A stretch of 64,000 nt of DNA, taken from NCBI GenBank assembly GCA_051715425.1, contig JBPXJS010000011.1, positions 182,526-246,525 of the forward strand, written 5' to 3'. A program made the translations under genes and the position numbers. Under the pieces are notes generated by a model that worked only from the letters and a program-made list of their open reading frames with translations, had not been told where the DNA came from and searched no databases. The stretch is from JAJTFA01 sp051715425. Its GTDB lineage: Bacteria; Bacteroidota; Bacteroidia; UKL13-3. Positions 16,558-25,198 of this stretch are shown here, piece after piece. Positions within the stretch are counted from its first letter, which is position 1; each line of letters begins with the position of its first letter.

Positions 16558-17431
16558 GCATTTCTCAAAAATAGTATTATCGGTTTTGGCATTCATGTCG
16601 GTGCAGGCAACGGCTCAGATTTATAATCCCGGATTTGAAGAGTGGGATACCCTGAGTGTGATTGATGGTAAACATTTGCATGAGCCTCTTGGCTGGCAAA
16701 CTACCAATGAGTACATGTTATCTGAAGACCTGGAGCAGCCGGTAACTTATACCACAGATGCAAGAACGGGTAATTATGCGATGAAACTCAAAGCATCCTT
16801 AAATCCGGATGGAGAGCAGGTTTCAGTAGCTATTTCAGGAAGTGGTTTTGAAGGACTTAATAAATCAGGAGAAAAATTTAAACTGGAGGGTAAGCCAAAA
16901 AAATTTGGTGCGTATATTAAGTATCAACCAGACGGGCAGGATTCGCTTACTATTGTGATGTTCTTCTTCAGGCAAGGCCAAATGCTAGGAAGTGCCTATA
17001 TCAGAAAAAACCAAACTTTTACAGATTACACCAAAATAGAGCAGGATATCATGTTTATTGGTGGTGTGCCAATGCCGGACAGTGCCAAGATCATGATTAT
17101 ACCTACCGCTGCCCAGGTGGCATCCAACACATACCTTATTATAGATGATTTGTTTGTGGAGTATGATCAAACAACCGGATTAAGTGATTCTCATAAAACA
17201 CCTGCAACCATAGGTGTTTACCCAAATCCGGCCAATGAAAAAATGGGTTTGATTGCAGATAAAAACACCAAACTGGTATTGGCAGAAGCAATCGATATGT
17301 TGGGTGTGAAAACGAAAATTGCTTTAAATGAAAATCAAATTGATGTTTCCGGATTAGCTCAGGGTACTTATTTTATCATAGCAACTGATGAAGCATCTAA
17401 TCAGTATAAATCACGGTTTGTAAAAAATTAA
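16553..17431 (+). CDS. T9SS type A sorting-domain protein with an N-terminal beta-sandwich
   Basis: This 292-aa exported protein has a signal peptide (residues 1-21, ending ATA before Gln22). The central part, starting IYNPGFEEWDT, resembles the carbohydrate-binding-like PCMD and related beta-sandwich domains of Bacteroidota surface proteins. The C-terminal 80 residues contain VYPNPANEKM and the beta segments of the type A sorting domain. It follows another T9SS cargo gene on the same strand. Function beyond surface or secreted localisation cannot be told. Two mutually exclusive hairpins overlap its start codon. Confidence 0.82.
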   Translation: MKHFSKIVLSVLAFMSVQATAQIYNPGFEEWDTLSVIDGKHLHEPLGWQTTNEYMLSEDLEQPVTYTTDARTGNYAMKLKASLNPDGEQVSVAISGSGFEGLNKSGEKFKLEGKPKKFGAYIKYQPDGQDSLTIVMFFFRQGQMLGSAYIRKNQTFTDYTKIEQDIMFIGGVPMPDSAKIMIIPTAAQVASNTYLIIDDLFVEYDQTTGLSDSHKTPATIGVYPNPANEKMGLIADKNTKLVLAEAIDMLGVKTKIALNENQIDVSGLAQGTYFIIATDEASNQYKSRFVKN

Positions 17432-17442
17432 ATACCAGCCTT

Positions 17443-17556
17443 ATGAGATCAATAAAAATTCGTGCGCTGATGTTGTTATTGCTTTTAGCCGCTTATGCAA
17501 CTCACAAAACGCAAACACAAACAAAAGCATTAACTGAGGCTGCTCTGGCTAAATAA
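17443..17556 (+). CDS. 37-aa predicted exported peptide
   Basis: A short ORF begins with ATG 11 bases after the previous stop and ends TAA at 17554. The peptide starts MRSIKIRALM and continues with a run of Leu, then a Thr/Gln/Lys-rich tail, so it looks like a signal peptide with almost nothing after it. It is followed by a terminator at 17580. Codon use is like that of its neighbours. It may be a real small exported peptide or a decayed gene end; the start repeats the MRS opening of the next small protein. Confidence 0.4.
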   Translation: MRSIKIRALMLLLLLAAYATHKTQTQTKALTEAALAK

Positions 17557-17579
17557 TCAGTTAGTAGTTTAAGTACAAT

Positions 17580-17610
17580 CCGGATACCTAATAAGGTGTC
17601 CGGCTTTTTT
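17580..17610 (+). terminator. Intrinsic terminator
   Basis: A 10-bp stem with one G-T pair (17580-17589 and 17594-17603), an AATA loop and a T6 run close the unit that ends with the T9SS protein and the 37-aa ORF. Confidence 0.8.
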
Positions 17611-17680
17611 ATTTTAAGGGGTAGGGGAGGTCTTCATCTCATCTGTCATTTAGTTGTTACAAAACAAATACTTAGCCTGC

Positions 17681-17911
17681 ATGAGATCACTTATTTTTCT
17701 TACTCTACTTTTTACCGGATCGTTTTATACCAATGCAAAACCGGAACCACCCACCAGATCAATCAGGAAATTGGCTGCCTTACATACAGCACCAAAGAAT
17801 CCTGTGTTTTTAAGAAAACGTACAAATAAAATTATCATTATGGATATGACCGGTTCGGTAACAGGTATCTATTCTGATAGTACTTCACCCGTTGATTTGG
17901 CATGCAAATAA
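17681..17911 (+). CDS. 76-aa small exported protein upstream of a TonB receptor
   Basis: This small protein has a clear signal peptide (MRSLIFLTLLFTGSFYTNA) followed by a basic, Pro-rich mature part of about 57 residues. I recognise no domain. ATG at 17681 is preferred to a TTG at 17654, because it places the signal peptide at the N-terminus. It ends 16 bases before the TonB receptor start and after a terminator, so it is the first gene of the receptor unit. A role as an accessory to the receptor is inference from position. Confidence 0.6.
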   Translation: MRSLIFLTLLFTGSFYTNAKPEPPTRSIRKLAALHTAPKNPVFLRKRTNKIIIMDMTGSVTGIYSDSTSPVDLACK

Positions 17912-17927
17912 ATCTCCCGGTAATAAG

Positions 17928-20201
17928 ATGAAAAAGTACATTTATTTATTGGTGATGGGTTTTGTTGCCCCCGGAATACAGGCACAGGTTATTACCATTA
18001 GTGGATTTGTAACTGATGGAGCTACAGGTGAGGCTTTGACAGGTGTGAGTGTATACTGTAAAGCAGTATCAAAAGGAACCGTCACCAATGCATATGGATT
18101 CTATTCCATTCAGTTACCCGCTCCCTGTGATTTAACTTTTCAGTACATGGGTTATGAACCTAAAATAGAAAATGTTCAGGCAAAGGTACCACTGGAGTTA
18201 AACATAAAGTTGCAGGAGCAAAAGAAGGCATTAAACGAAGTAGTGATAAAAGCTTCGGAAAATAAAATACACAGGAATGAGTCGGGCATATTAAAACTTC
18301 AGCCAAAGGATGTTAAAAACGTACCAACACTTGGCGGGGAAAAAGACATTATAAAAATAATGCAGTTGATGCCCGGTGTGAAACAACCCAATGAAGGAAA
18401 CACAGGTATGCTTGTTAGAGGTGGTTCCACTGATCAGAACCTGATTATTCTGGATGAGGCTCCGTTATACAACGCATCGCACCTGTTGGGATTTTTCTCT
18501 GTATTTAATTCAGATGCCATTAAAGATGCAACCATGATTAAAGGTGGTTTCCCTGCCAATTACGGGGGCAGGTTATCTTCTGTGCTCGACATCCGTATGA
18601 AAGAGGGGAATAATAAAAAAGTAACAGCAGAAGGTGGTATTGGAATATTATCGGCCCGGGTTACCGCTGATGGACCGCTTATAAAAGATAAAATGGGCTT
18701 TATGTTTTCTGTGAGAAGAACATATCTTAATTATACGTATAAGCTTATAGGCAAAGAGCTGCCGTACTATTTTTATGATGTAAATGCAAAGATTAATTTG
18801 AAGCTGGGTGAGCGTGACCGGCTTTATCTGAGTACCTATCTGGGTGATGATTTGCTGCACCTTCAAAACCCAACTGATTCATCTAAAAAAGATGAAAATT
18901 ACCGGATTGATTTTGGGTCGGAGTTGGGAAATCGTGTAGGAACATTGAGGTGGAATCACGTATATGCCAATAATAAATTGTTTTCCAATACATCACTTAT
19001 TCATAGCAGATTTAGTTATGGAATAAGTGGTACAGTTGCCAAAAGTACACTGGATATCCAATCAAAAATTGAAGACTGGACAATTAAAAACAGCTTTGAA
19101 TATTTTAAAAGCAACAAACACCATATTAAGTTTGGCGGGGAATACACCAATCATTTTTTTCGCCCGAATATTTCCAAAGTCAGGGGTAATTTTAATGAGC
19201 TCATTAAGTCGGGAGATGGCTTAAGCATTTATACCAATGAGGCAGCCCTATTTTACCTGAGCGATATTCAACTCACCGAACGTTGGGGTGTGAATGCCGG
19301 CTTAAGGTTGTCTGGCGCTAAAACCAACAGCAAGGTATATATCAATCCGGAACCGAGATTCCTGTTATCGTATAAGCTTACTTCAGAGCAGTCGGTTAAG
19401 GTTTCCTATTCCAATATGAATCAGTACATGCACCTGGTTTCAGGAAGTTCTGCCATGCCAACAGATTTATGGTATCCTGTATCAGATAACATCAAACCAC
19501 AATCGTCTGATCAGATTTCTGCTACATGGAATATTGATTTTCCTCAGCATAAACTTGCCTTTGCTGCCGAGGTTTATCATAAGTGGATGAATAACCTGGT
19601 GGAGTACAAAGAAGGTACGGTGGTAATGTTGAATAACAATATTGAAGAAGATATGATTCAGGGCAAGGGCCGCTCTTATGGAGTGGAGTTATTGCTAAGA
19701 AAAGAAAGCGGACGCTTTAACGGTTGGATAGGCTACACGCTGTCATGGTCGAAACGTCAGTTTGACGAACTAAACCAGGGTAGGGAATTTTATGCGAGGT
19801 ACGACAGAAGGCATGACCTGTCCATTGTAACCAATTATGAATATACCAGGAGAATCATGTTTTCTGCAACATGGGTGTTTGCAACCGGTTCGCGTTTTAC
19901 TCCTGTGGTAAGTCAGTACCTGATGCCAAAAGGAAACTATATGGATATAGAAGTGCTTCCGGTTTATAGCGACAGGAATGCGGTGCAACTGTCAGCTTCG
20001 CACCGGTTGGATATTAATGTGGTGATCAAATCAAAACCAGGAAAAAGGTTTGAAAGCGAATGGCATATTGGCGCTTACAATGTTTATAACCGCACGCAGC
20101 CATACAGAATAAGAATTGAAGAAAACAACGGCCGTTTAACATACAAACAATTGGGCATGTTTGGCTTTATCCCTTCCGTAGCCTGGAACTTTAAATTTTA
20201 A
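17928..20201 (+). CDS. TonB-dependent outer-membrane receptor with carboxypeptidase-like N-terminal domain
   Basis: This 757-aa outer-membrane receptor has a signal peptide (residues 1-20). A CarboxypepD_reg-like beta-sandwich at about 22-105 starts ISGFVTDGATGEALTGVSV. A plug domain with LVRGGSTDQNLIILDEAP follows, then a 22-strand-type barrel ending in Phe. It imports an unknown ligand with energy from TonB. ATG at 17928 is chosen over an upstream in-frame ATG at 17892, because the signal peptide starts there. The DUF4249 lipoprotein gene follows after 3 bases, a very common pairing in Bacteroidota. No SusD gene is present, so a glycan-type Sus system is unlikely. Confidence 0.92.
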   Translation: MKKYIYLLVMGFVAPGIQAQVITISGFVTDGATGEALTGVSVYCKAVSKGTVTNAYGFYSIQLPAPCDLTFQYMGYEPKIENVQAKVPLELNIKLQEQKKALNEVVIKASENKIHRNESGILKLQPKDVKNVPTLGGEKDIIKIMQLMPGVKQPNEGNTGMLVRGGSTDQNLIILDEAPLYNASHLLGFFSVFNSDAIKDATMIKGGFPANYGGRLSSVLDIRMKEGNNKKVTAEGGIGILSARVTADGPLIKDKMGFMFSVRRTYLNYTYKLIGKELPYYFYDVNAKINLKLGERDRLYLSTYLGDDLLHLQNPTDSSKKDENYRIDFGSELGNRVGTLRWNHVYANNKLFSNTSLIHSRFSYGISGTVAKSTLDIQSKIEDWTIKNSFEYFKSNKHHIKFGGEYTNHFFRPNISKVRGNFNELIKSGDGLSIYTNEAALFYLSDIQLTERWGVNAGLRLSGAKTNSKVYINPEPRFLLSYKLTSEQSVKVSYSNMNQYMHLVSGSSAMPTDLWYPVSDNIKPQSSDQISATWNIDFPQHKLAFAAEVYHKWMNNLVEYKEGTVVMLNNNIEEDMIQGKGRSYGVELLLRKESGRFNGWIGYTLSWSKRQFDELNQGREFYARYDRRHDLSIVTNYEYTRRIMFSATWVFATGSRFTPVVSQYLMPKGNYMDIEVLPVYSDRNAVQLSASHRLDINVVIKSKPGKRFESEWHIGAYNVYNRTQPYRIRIEENNGRLTYKQLGMFGFIPSVAWNFKF

Positions 20202-20204
20202 GCA

Positions 20205-21098
20205 ATGAAACATACCTTTATTTTATTTTTGTTGTCATCCATTTTACTTGGGTCCTGTACTCCGGATCCATTGGATATTGATATTCCTCAGCCACCTCAG
20301 AAGATTGCATTATCATCTCAGATTATTCCTGCAACGGAATCAGTTCCTACCGAAATGTTTGCCGTTGTGCTTACCAAATCGTTTGGTGCATTAGAGAAAA
20401 AAGATATTGGCGTTAAATCCGGAGGACTTCAATTTCCTCAGGAGTTGCTGGTTCAGGATGCAGTGGTATGGCTGGTGAACGAAAATGAGCGGATATTAAT
20501 GACAAGCATCTCAAGCGGAGTGTATGTGTTGGAGCAGTTGCCAGGCACAGATTATTCTACATTTGATATTGAAGTGAAAAATTATGCAGGAGAACTGATG
20601 GTAACAGCCCAAACGCAACGCCTGCCTAAAGCAAAGTTTAGTGAGTGCCATTTCAATTTTCAGCCAGCCGAAAACACTTATCTGCTCAGGTACACATTTT
20701 CTGATTTACCAGGTGAGCAAAACTGGTACGTGGTAAGTTATTATACCAAGGATAGCCAGCGTGATACCATTCCGGCTGATGAGCGTGCCGATATTGACTA
20801 TATAGCAAAACGTATGCTGGAGCAACCTTTAGACTTTGATCTGGTGAGCGAAAGTGATATGATAAGCGGAATATACAGTTCAGAGAAAAAAGTGAAACCG
20901 GAGAACGCAGACTCGGTGGTGGTATCGTTAAGCAATATTACCAAAGGGTATTATGATTTTCTTGCTGCCAGAAAGAGGGCTGGCACGCTAATGAACCAGT
21001 TGAAAGGTGAAGTGGTGAACCTGCCAACCAATATAAAGGGCGGGTATGGTTACTTTAATATGAGTAATCCGGATTACCGCGTGTTGGAAAAAGATTAA
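20205..21098 (+). CDS. DUF4249-type lipoprotein, partner of the TonB receptor
   Basis: This 297-aa protein has a lipoprotein signal with the lipobox LLGSC (Cys18). The following beta-rich region, beginning PLDIDIPQPPQKIALSSQII, fits the DUF4249 family. These lipoproteins sit next to TonB receptors of the same type and probably form the outer lid or adaptor. The start is 3 bases after the receptor stop, so cotranscription is near certain. The stop overlaps the end of the convergent gene by 4 bases. The ligand is unknown. Confidence 0.85.
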   Translation: MKHTFILFLLSSILLGSCTPDPLDIDIPQPPQKIALSSQIIPATESVPTEMFAVVLTKSFGALEKKDIGVKSGGLQFPQELLVQDAVVWLVNENERILMTSISSGVYVLEQLPGTDYSTFDIEVKNYAGELMVTAQTQRLPKAKFSECHFNFQPAENTYLLRYTFSDLPGEQNWYVVSYYTKDSQRDTIPADERADIDYIAKRMLEQPLDFDLVSESDMISGIYSSEKKVKPENADSVVVSLSNITKGYYDFLAARKRAGTLMNQLKGEVVNLPTNIKGGYGYFNMSNPDYRVLEKD

Positions 21099-21457
21099 TT
21101 ACCGGCTTCCGGTGGTTCTTCGTCTTTGCTCTTTTTCTTCTTCCTTTTCTTTTTAAGAAATCGTCCGGCTGCGTCAGCTCCATAGGTTAGCAGCAGGTCT
21201 CGGATCAACTTAACAGCCATTTCTTTAAATGACAAACCACTTTGAACTTTGAGCAAAGGGGTAATTACCTCACCCGCTGTTTCAAGCAGGGTATTCCCTT
21301 TAAACGGGTTCAGGTAAGTCCATAAAATTTTGCGTGTATTGTTCCTGATGTATTGACCGGAAGTTTTTAGTTCGGCCTCTTTTACCTCAAGCAGGAGTTG
21401 GATACGTTCCTTCTCCAGTTGCAGGGTTTCCAGGTCAGTTACTTTGATTGGTTTCAT
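21095..21457 (-). CDS. Small basic protein, unknown function
   Basis: This 120-aa protein starts with a coiled-coil-like segment (TLQLEKERIQLLLEVKEAEL) and ends in a very basic Lys-rich run followed by an acidic tail. A weakly hydrophobic amphipathic middle may touch the membrane. It overlaps the upstream holin-like membrane protein gene by 23 bases in another frame, so both are probably made together. I recognise no domain. Similar pairs of a phage-holin-like protein with a small helical protein are found in stress-related envelope operons; this is a weak analogy. Confidence 0.6.
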   Translation of the reverse strand: MKPIKVTDLETLQLEKERIQLLLEVKEAELKTSGQYIRNNTRKILWTYLNPFKGNTLLETAGEVITPLLKVQSGLSFKEMAVKLIRDLLLTYGADAAGRFLKKKRKKKKSKDEEPPEAGN

Positions 21458-21809
21458 GCTGGCTGAAGAATAATTGAATAATGATATTGGAAACAGGTTT
21501 TTTAATCAGGGATTTTCTTGCCAATAGCAGGATGATGAAGATAACAAGATAAACGGCTCCAATTACGCCAAATCCATAAAAGGTATTGCCCCAAAGCTCG
21601 CTGAAATAGAATCCGGCTACAATACTTAAAAAGAGGATGCAAAAAAATCCGCTTATCAGCAGTATCAGGGTGGAAATAAGAAACGATGATACTTTGGCGG
21701 TATGCTCTGCCGCTTCCAGCTTAAGCAACTGTAAACGAAGATCCACGTACTCAGTTACCTGGTCGTATGTTTTCCCGAGTATATCATCATCAGGTTCGCT
21801 GTTATTCAT
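21435..21809 (-). CDS. Phage holin family (Phage_holin_3_6-like) membrane protein
   Basis: This 124-aa protein has a soluble, acidic N-terminal part with the helix YVDLRLQLLKLEAAEHTAKV. Two strongly hydrophobic helices follow, at about residues 42-70 and 75-98, then a polar tail. This arrangement matches the Phage_holin_3_6 group, which are widespread chromosomal membrane proteins and not lysis genes. ATG at 21809 is chosen over an in-frame ATG 21 codons upstream, because the extra sequence runs into the terminator of the preceding gene. It is coupled to the basic protein gene by a 23-base overlap. Confidence 0.65.
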   Translation of the reverse strand: MNNSEPDDDILGKTYDQVTEYVDLRLQLLKLEAAEHTAKVSSFLISTLILLISGFFCILFLSIVAGFYFSELWGNTFYGFGVIGAVYLVIFIILLLARKSLIKKPVSNIIIQLFFSQHETNQSN

Positions 21810-21872
21810 GGCTTTTCTGTGTTTAAGTGCAAGGTACATAAATTCAACGGATACCAACACCGGAACAGACAT

Positions 21873-21907
21873 AAAAAAAACGCGGTTTAGCTGACCGCGT
21901 TTTTTTG
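21873..21907 (-). terminator. Terminator of the SRPBCC/GyrI-like gene
   Basis: A 7-bp GC-rich stem (21880-21886 and 21894-21900) has A8 on the left and T7 on the right. On the minus strand it lies 15 bases after the stop of the gene at 21923 and ends in a T run. Confidence 0.8.
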
Positions 21908-21922
21908 TGGGAGGGGGATAGG

Positions 21923-22936
21923 TTATTTAATAGGAAATACAATTTCGGTTAACCATTTAGCGGTATCCTTTTCATTCATCGGATCTGTAATATAAATTTC
22001 CATTGGTGCACCATTTTCTTTCATGCCTTTTTTACCCATATACTCAAATGCTGCATTGTAAACAGCTTCTGTTTTAGAGTAGTCGCCCATGTATTTTACC
22101 ACCAAAGCCTTGGTAGCAGCAATATCATGAAACTTTACTGTTCCAACATCTTTGCCTTTGCTTTCTACAGGCATAGCGGCTTCCATATCTGTTGATTCTT
22201 TATCATATCTGTAGTAGATGGTCATCGGAGGGCCTACGGGTTTAATTTTTGAGGTTTCCAACGTTTTTCCAATAGATCCAAACCATCCTGCAAATTTTGC
22301 AGAACTGAAATCGCTCATCTTTACTGTTTCTGCAATACCGGCAACCATCATGGCAGGCATTTCACGCTCTTCAAAATCAAATCCGCCAATTGTTTCTTTT
22401 TGCGGACCAGCTTCGGCCAGTTCTTTTAAAGATTTCAACCCTTTTTCATAATCAGGTCCTATCATGGCATCCATCATTAATCCAAAAAATTTGCCTATCG
22501 GATTCATACCCATATCGGAGTCCATGGTCCAGGTGAGTTTGTATCCATTATCAGTTGGTGTAAAAATATAATCGGCAAAAGCGGGCGACATACCTTCAAA
22601 ATCCAGTTGCGTTTTGATATGTTCGTTTTCCTTGCTTTCCAGAATGGTGAGTTTGCCATTGCCTACATTTTTATTCTCGCTGGTCCAGTTATACCATGCA
22701 CCTGTTCCTTCTGCTGTTTCGCTGAATGTCCATTTGGTGTTCGGATCAAGCTTATGCCATGGCGACCATTGTTCCCAGTTTTTAAGGTTATTAACTAATA
22801 CAAAAGCCGATTGTGGATTTCCGTTTATTTCAATGGAACGCTCCACATGAACCTTTCGGGGAAGGAAAAAGGAGATAATAACAAGCAATACGATTACGCC
22901 CAGTAATCCTATGCCGATTGTCTTTAGTATTTTCAT
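21923..22936 (-). CDS. SRPBCC-domain and GyrI-like domain protein, membrane-anchored
   Basis: This 337-aa protein has one N-terminal membrane helix (residues 5-25) and then a SRPBCC (START-like) ligand-binding domain at about 30-170, with family segments such as NWEQWSPWHK. The C-terminal half resembles the GyrI-like/effector-binding fold. Both folds hold small hydrophobic ligands, so the protein may sense or carry one, but no DNA-binding part is present. ATG at 22936 is chosen: the 66-residue extension in the open frame reads poorly and would overlap the promoter area of the divergent transglycosylase gene. A terminator follows. Confidence 0.8.
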   Translation of the reverse strand: MKILKTIGIGLLGVIVLLVIISFFLPRKVHVERSIEINGNPQSAFVLVNNLKNWEQWSPWHKLDPNTKWTFSETAEGTGAWYNWTSENKNVGNGKLTILESKENEHIKTQLDFEGMSPAFADYIFTPTDNGYKLTWTMDSDMGMNPIGKFFGLMMDAMIGPDYEKGLKSLKELAEAGPQKETIGGFDFEEREMPAMMVAGIAETVKMSDFSSAKFAGWFGSIGKTLETSKIKPVGPPMTIYYRYDKESTDMEAAMPVESKGKDVGTVKFHDIAATKALVVKYMGDYSKTEAVYNAAFEYMGKKGMKENGAPMEIYITDPMNEKDTAKWLTEIVFPIK

Positions 22937-23026
22937 TATTGCAGGGTTTAGGATGCTAAAATAAGAAAAAAAATGAAAGTGCGCTTTGTATCCGGCCTTA
23001 AAAGCCGAGGCGGAGAGAAAATAACG

Positions 23027-23034
23027 TACCTTTG
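23027..23034 (+). promoter_or_regulatory. TAnnTTTG -7 box just upstream of the transglycosylase
   Basis: TACCTTTG matches the consensus exactly and ends 5 bases before the ATG at 23040, the same spacing as at rocD. Confidence 0.5.
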
Positions 23035-23039
23035 CTGCT

Positions 23040-24014
23040 ATGTTTTTTATTAAGTTACGATTTGTATTTGTTTTGGTACTTGTTGCATTTGCGGCAGGAA
23101 TATTTATTCGTGCTACCTTTACGGAGGATGACAAGCAGCAGCAGGAGTTTGAGACATACTACAAAATTTACAGTTTAAGTATTCCTGATCACCTCACTTT
23201 TGCGGGCGAGAAGGTGCCTTTAGCAGATGCTGATGTAAAAGAAAGGTATGATAAGGAGTTGCTCACAAATGTGTACTGGCAATCGCAAACATTGCTGATG
23301 ATTAAACGGGCGGAGAAATATTTTCCATTGATTGAGCGCATTCTCAGGCAAAATGGAGTACCCGAAGATTTTAAATACATTGCACTTGCAGAAAGTGGTT
23401 TGCAGTTTAATGTGGTTTCACCCGCAGGGGCAGCCAGCTGGTGGCAGTTTTTGGATAAAACCGGAAAGGTTTTTGGTTTGGAGGTTAATGAAGAAGTAGA
23501 TGAGCGTTATCATCTTGAAAAATCTACAGAAGCGGCATGCCGGTATTTTCTTTTGGCATACAGGGAGTTTGGAAGCTGGGCTTTGGTTGCTGCTTCATAC
23601 AATATGGGGATAGAAGGATTGAGAAGGCAAATGACCCAGCAAGGGGTTAATAATTATTACGACCTTTATCTGAATACAGAAACAGCGAGGTACGTTTTAC
23701 GTATTATGGCCATAAAGGAAATTTTGGAACACAAGGAGAAATACGGTTTTAGGCTTGTTCAAAACCATTTATATACCAATGTGCCAACAGTAACCATTAA
23801 GGTAACAAAGCCGGTTGCAGATCTCCCTGCATTTGCACAGGAGTTTAACTGCAATTACAAACAGCTTAAACTGCTAAACCCATGGCTGAGAAAAAGTAAT
23901 CTGGTGAATAAAGATCAAAAACCTTATTATATGCAGCTTCCAAAAGATAAGGTATTGTTATCTGAAAAGGCAGCTAAAATAATGAACGATACCTTAAGTG
24001 CAGACGACCTCTAA
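23040..24014 (+). CDS. Lytic transglycosylase (SLT domain, MltD-like)
   Basis: This 324-aa murein-cleaving enzyme has a signal or anchor helix at residues 5-24 and an SLT domain at about 95-225. The catalytic Glu118 lies in ALAESGLQ, followed by the family segments SPAGAASWWQF and AASYNMG. The last 70 residues (from VTIKVTKPVADLPAFAQEF) resemble a degenerate LysM-type repeat. It cuts glycan strands with anhydromuropeptide formation during wall turnover. It is divergent from the SRPBCC gene. The nadD gene on the other strand ends 9 bases past its stop. Confidence 0.93.
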   Translation: MFFIKLRFVFVLVLVAFAAGIFIRATFTEDDKQQQEFETYYKIYSLSIPDHLTFAGEKVPLADADVKERYDKELLTNVYWQSQTLLMIKRAEKYFPLIERILRQNGVPEDFKYIALAESGLQFNVVSPAGAASWWQFLDKTGKVFGLEVNEEVDERYHLEKSTEAACRYFLLAYREFGSWALVAASYNMGIEGLRRQMTQQGVNNYYDLYLNTETARYVLRIMAIKEILEHKEKYGFRLVQNHLYTNVPTVTIKVTKPVADLPAFAQEFNCNYKQLKLLNPWLRKSNLVNKDQKPYYMQLPKDKVLLSEKAAKIMNDTLSADDL

Positions 24015-24022
24015 GACCTTTT

Positions 24023-24598
24023 TTAGCGGTATAGTTGATTAAGTGAAATATACTCTTCAACCGCTTGCGGAACGAGGTATTTAATTGATTTATCAGCCTG
24101 AATCATTTCCCTGATATAGGTAGAAGATATATTAAGCAAAGGCACTTCAAATATTTTTATTTTAGGATGGTTTGCCAATATCGGGTTCTCATGAAAACCT
24201 GCTCTTCGGTAAACATATACCTCATGAAATTGAAGGATTTGCTGGTAATCTTTCCAAAGATGAAAAGATTGCAGGTTATCGCCACCAATAACAGGCACAA
24301 ATGTATCATAAGGGAAATCCTGCCTTAATCTTTCCAGTGTATTAACCGTGTATGAGGGGCGGGGAAGATTAAACTCAAAATCGCTTGCCACAAAATGAGG
24401 ATCGTTATTGATGGCCAGTTTCATTAACTGCAAACGGGTATTCTCATTCAGCAACTGGTCGTTTGTTTTAAACGGGTTTTGTGGCGAAATAATAAACCAG
24501 ATTTTATCCAGGCCGGCAAACTCAATAAAATAATTGGCAATCAGCAAATGTCCTGTGTGCACAGGATTAAAAGATCCGAAGAACAATCCTATCTTCAT
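24023..24598 (-). CDS. nadD: Nicotinate-nucleotide adenylyltransferase
   Basis: NadD joins nicotinate mononucleotide and ATP to form deamido-NAD, a shared step of NAD synthesis. The 191-aa protein has the nucleotidyltransferase motif GSFNPVHTGH (8-17) and the C-terminal ISSTYIREM motif, and is of normal length. Its ATG overlaps the gmk stop by 4 bases (ATGA), so it is coupled. The order yicC-gmk-nadD is common in Bacteroidota. Confidence 0.96.
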   Translation of the reverse strand: MKIGLFFGSFNPVHTGHLLIANYFIEFAGLDKIWFIISPQNPFKTNDQLLNENTRLQLMKLAINNDPHFVASDFEFNLPRPSYTVNTLERLRQDFPYDTFVPVIGGDNLQSFHLWKDYQQILQFHEVYVYRRAGFHENPILANHPKIKIFEVPLLNISSTYIREMIQADKSIKYLVPQAVEEYISLNQLYR

Positions 24599-25158
24599 GG
24601 TTTTAAAAAAGTATTAACCAGGTTTTCTGCCTGGGCAAGGGCTAATTCCAGGTGATTATTTACCAGCACTGTTTCAAACTTTGATTCATAATCCAGTTCA
24701 TGCATAGCCTTACTTACGCGCATACGCAATGTCTCTTCTGTTTCTGTTGATCTTTCCCTTAATCTTTTTTCCAGTGTGGCAACATCCGGTGGCTTCACAA
24801 AAACGGCCAGCGCATCATCTCCAAAATAGTTTTTAATATTAAGTCCGCCTTCTACATCCACATCAAATACCACAGCACGTTGCTGAGCCCATATCCGTTC
24901 TACTTCAGATTTTAATGTTCCGTAAAAGTTGCCTCCATACACTTCTTCATATTCCAGAAATTCTCCATTGGCAATTTTCTGCTTAAAATCATCGTGAGTG
25001 AGAAAGTAATAATCGCGTCCGTTTACCTCATTGGCTCTTTGTTTCCGTGTGCATGCACTAACCGAAAACGCAAGGCGTTCATCAATAGAAAGCAGGTGTT
25101 TTACAATAGTTGTTTTACCGGAGCCCGAGGGTGCACAAAATATAATCGCTTTATTCAT
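24595..25158 (-). CDS. gmk: Guanylate kinase
   Basis: Guanylate kinase phosphorylates GMP to GDP and sits in the guanine nucleotide and (p)ppGpp pathway. The 187-aa protein has the P-loop APSGSGKTT (residues 9-17) and the GMP-binding segments TRKQRANEVNGRDYYF and EYEEVYGGNFYGT. Its length is normal. It lies 40 bases after yicC, is followed by nadD with a 4-base overlap, and is probably read from the yicC promoter. Confidence 0.97.
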   Translation of the reverse strand: MNKAIIFCAPSGSGKTTIVKHLLSIDERLAFSVSACTRKQRANEVNGRDYYFLTHDDFKQKIANGEFLEYEEVYGGNFYGTLKSEVERIWAQQRAVVFDVDVEGGLNIKNYFGDDALAVFVKPPDVATLEKRLRERSTETEETLRMRVSKAMHELDYESKFETVLVNNHLELALAQAENLVNTFLKP

Positions 25159-25198
25159 CGCTAAATGGCGTATCTGTTACGTATATTTTTACCCAGTG

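Noticed and set aside
21435..21809. Prophage remnant suggested by the holin-like protein
   Set aside because: No other phage genes are nearby, and this holin-like family is commonly chromosomal.
22937..23134. N-terminal extension of the SRPBCC protein to 23134
   Set aside because: The extra residues are low in hydrophobic order, precede a proper signal-anchor start and overlap the divergent gene's promoter and start.
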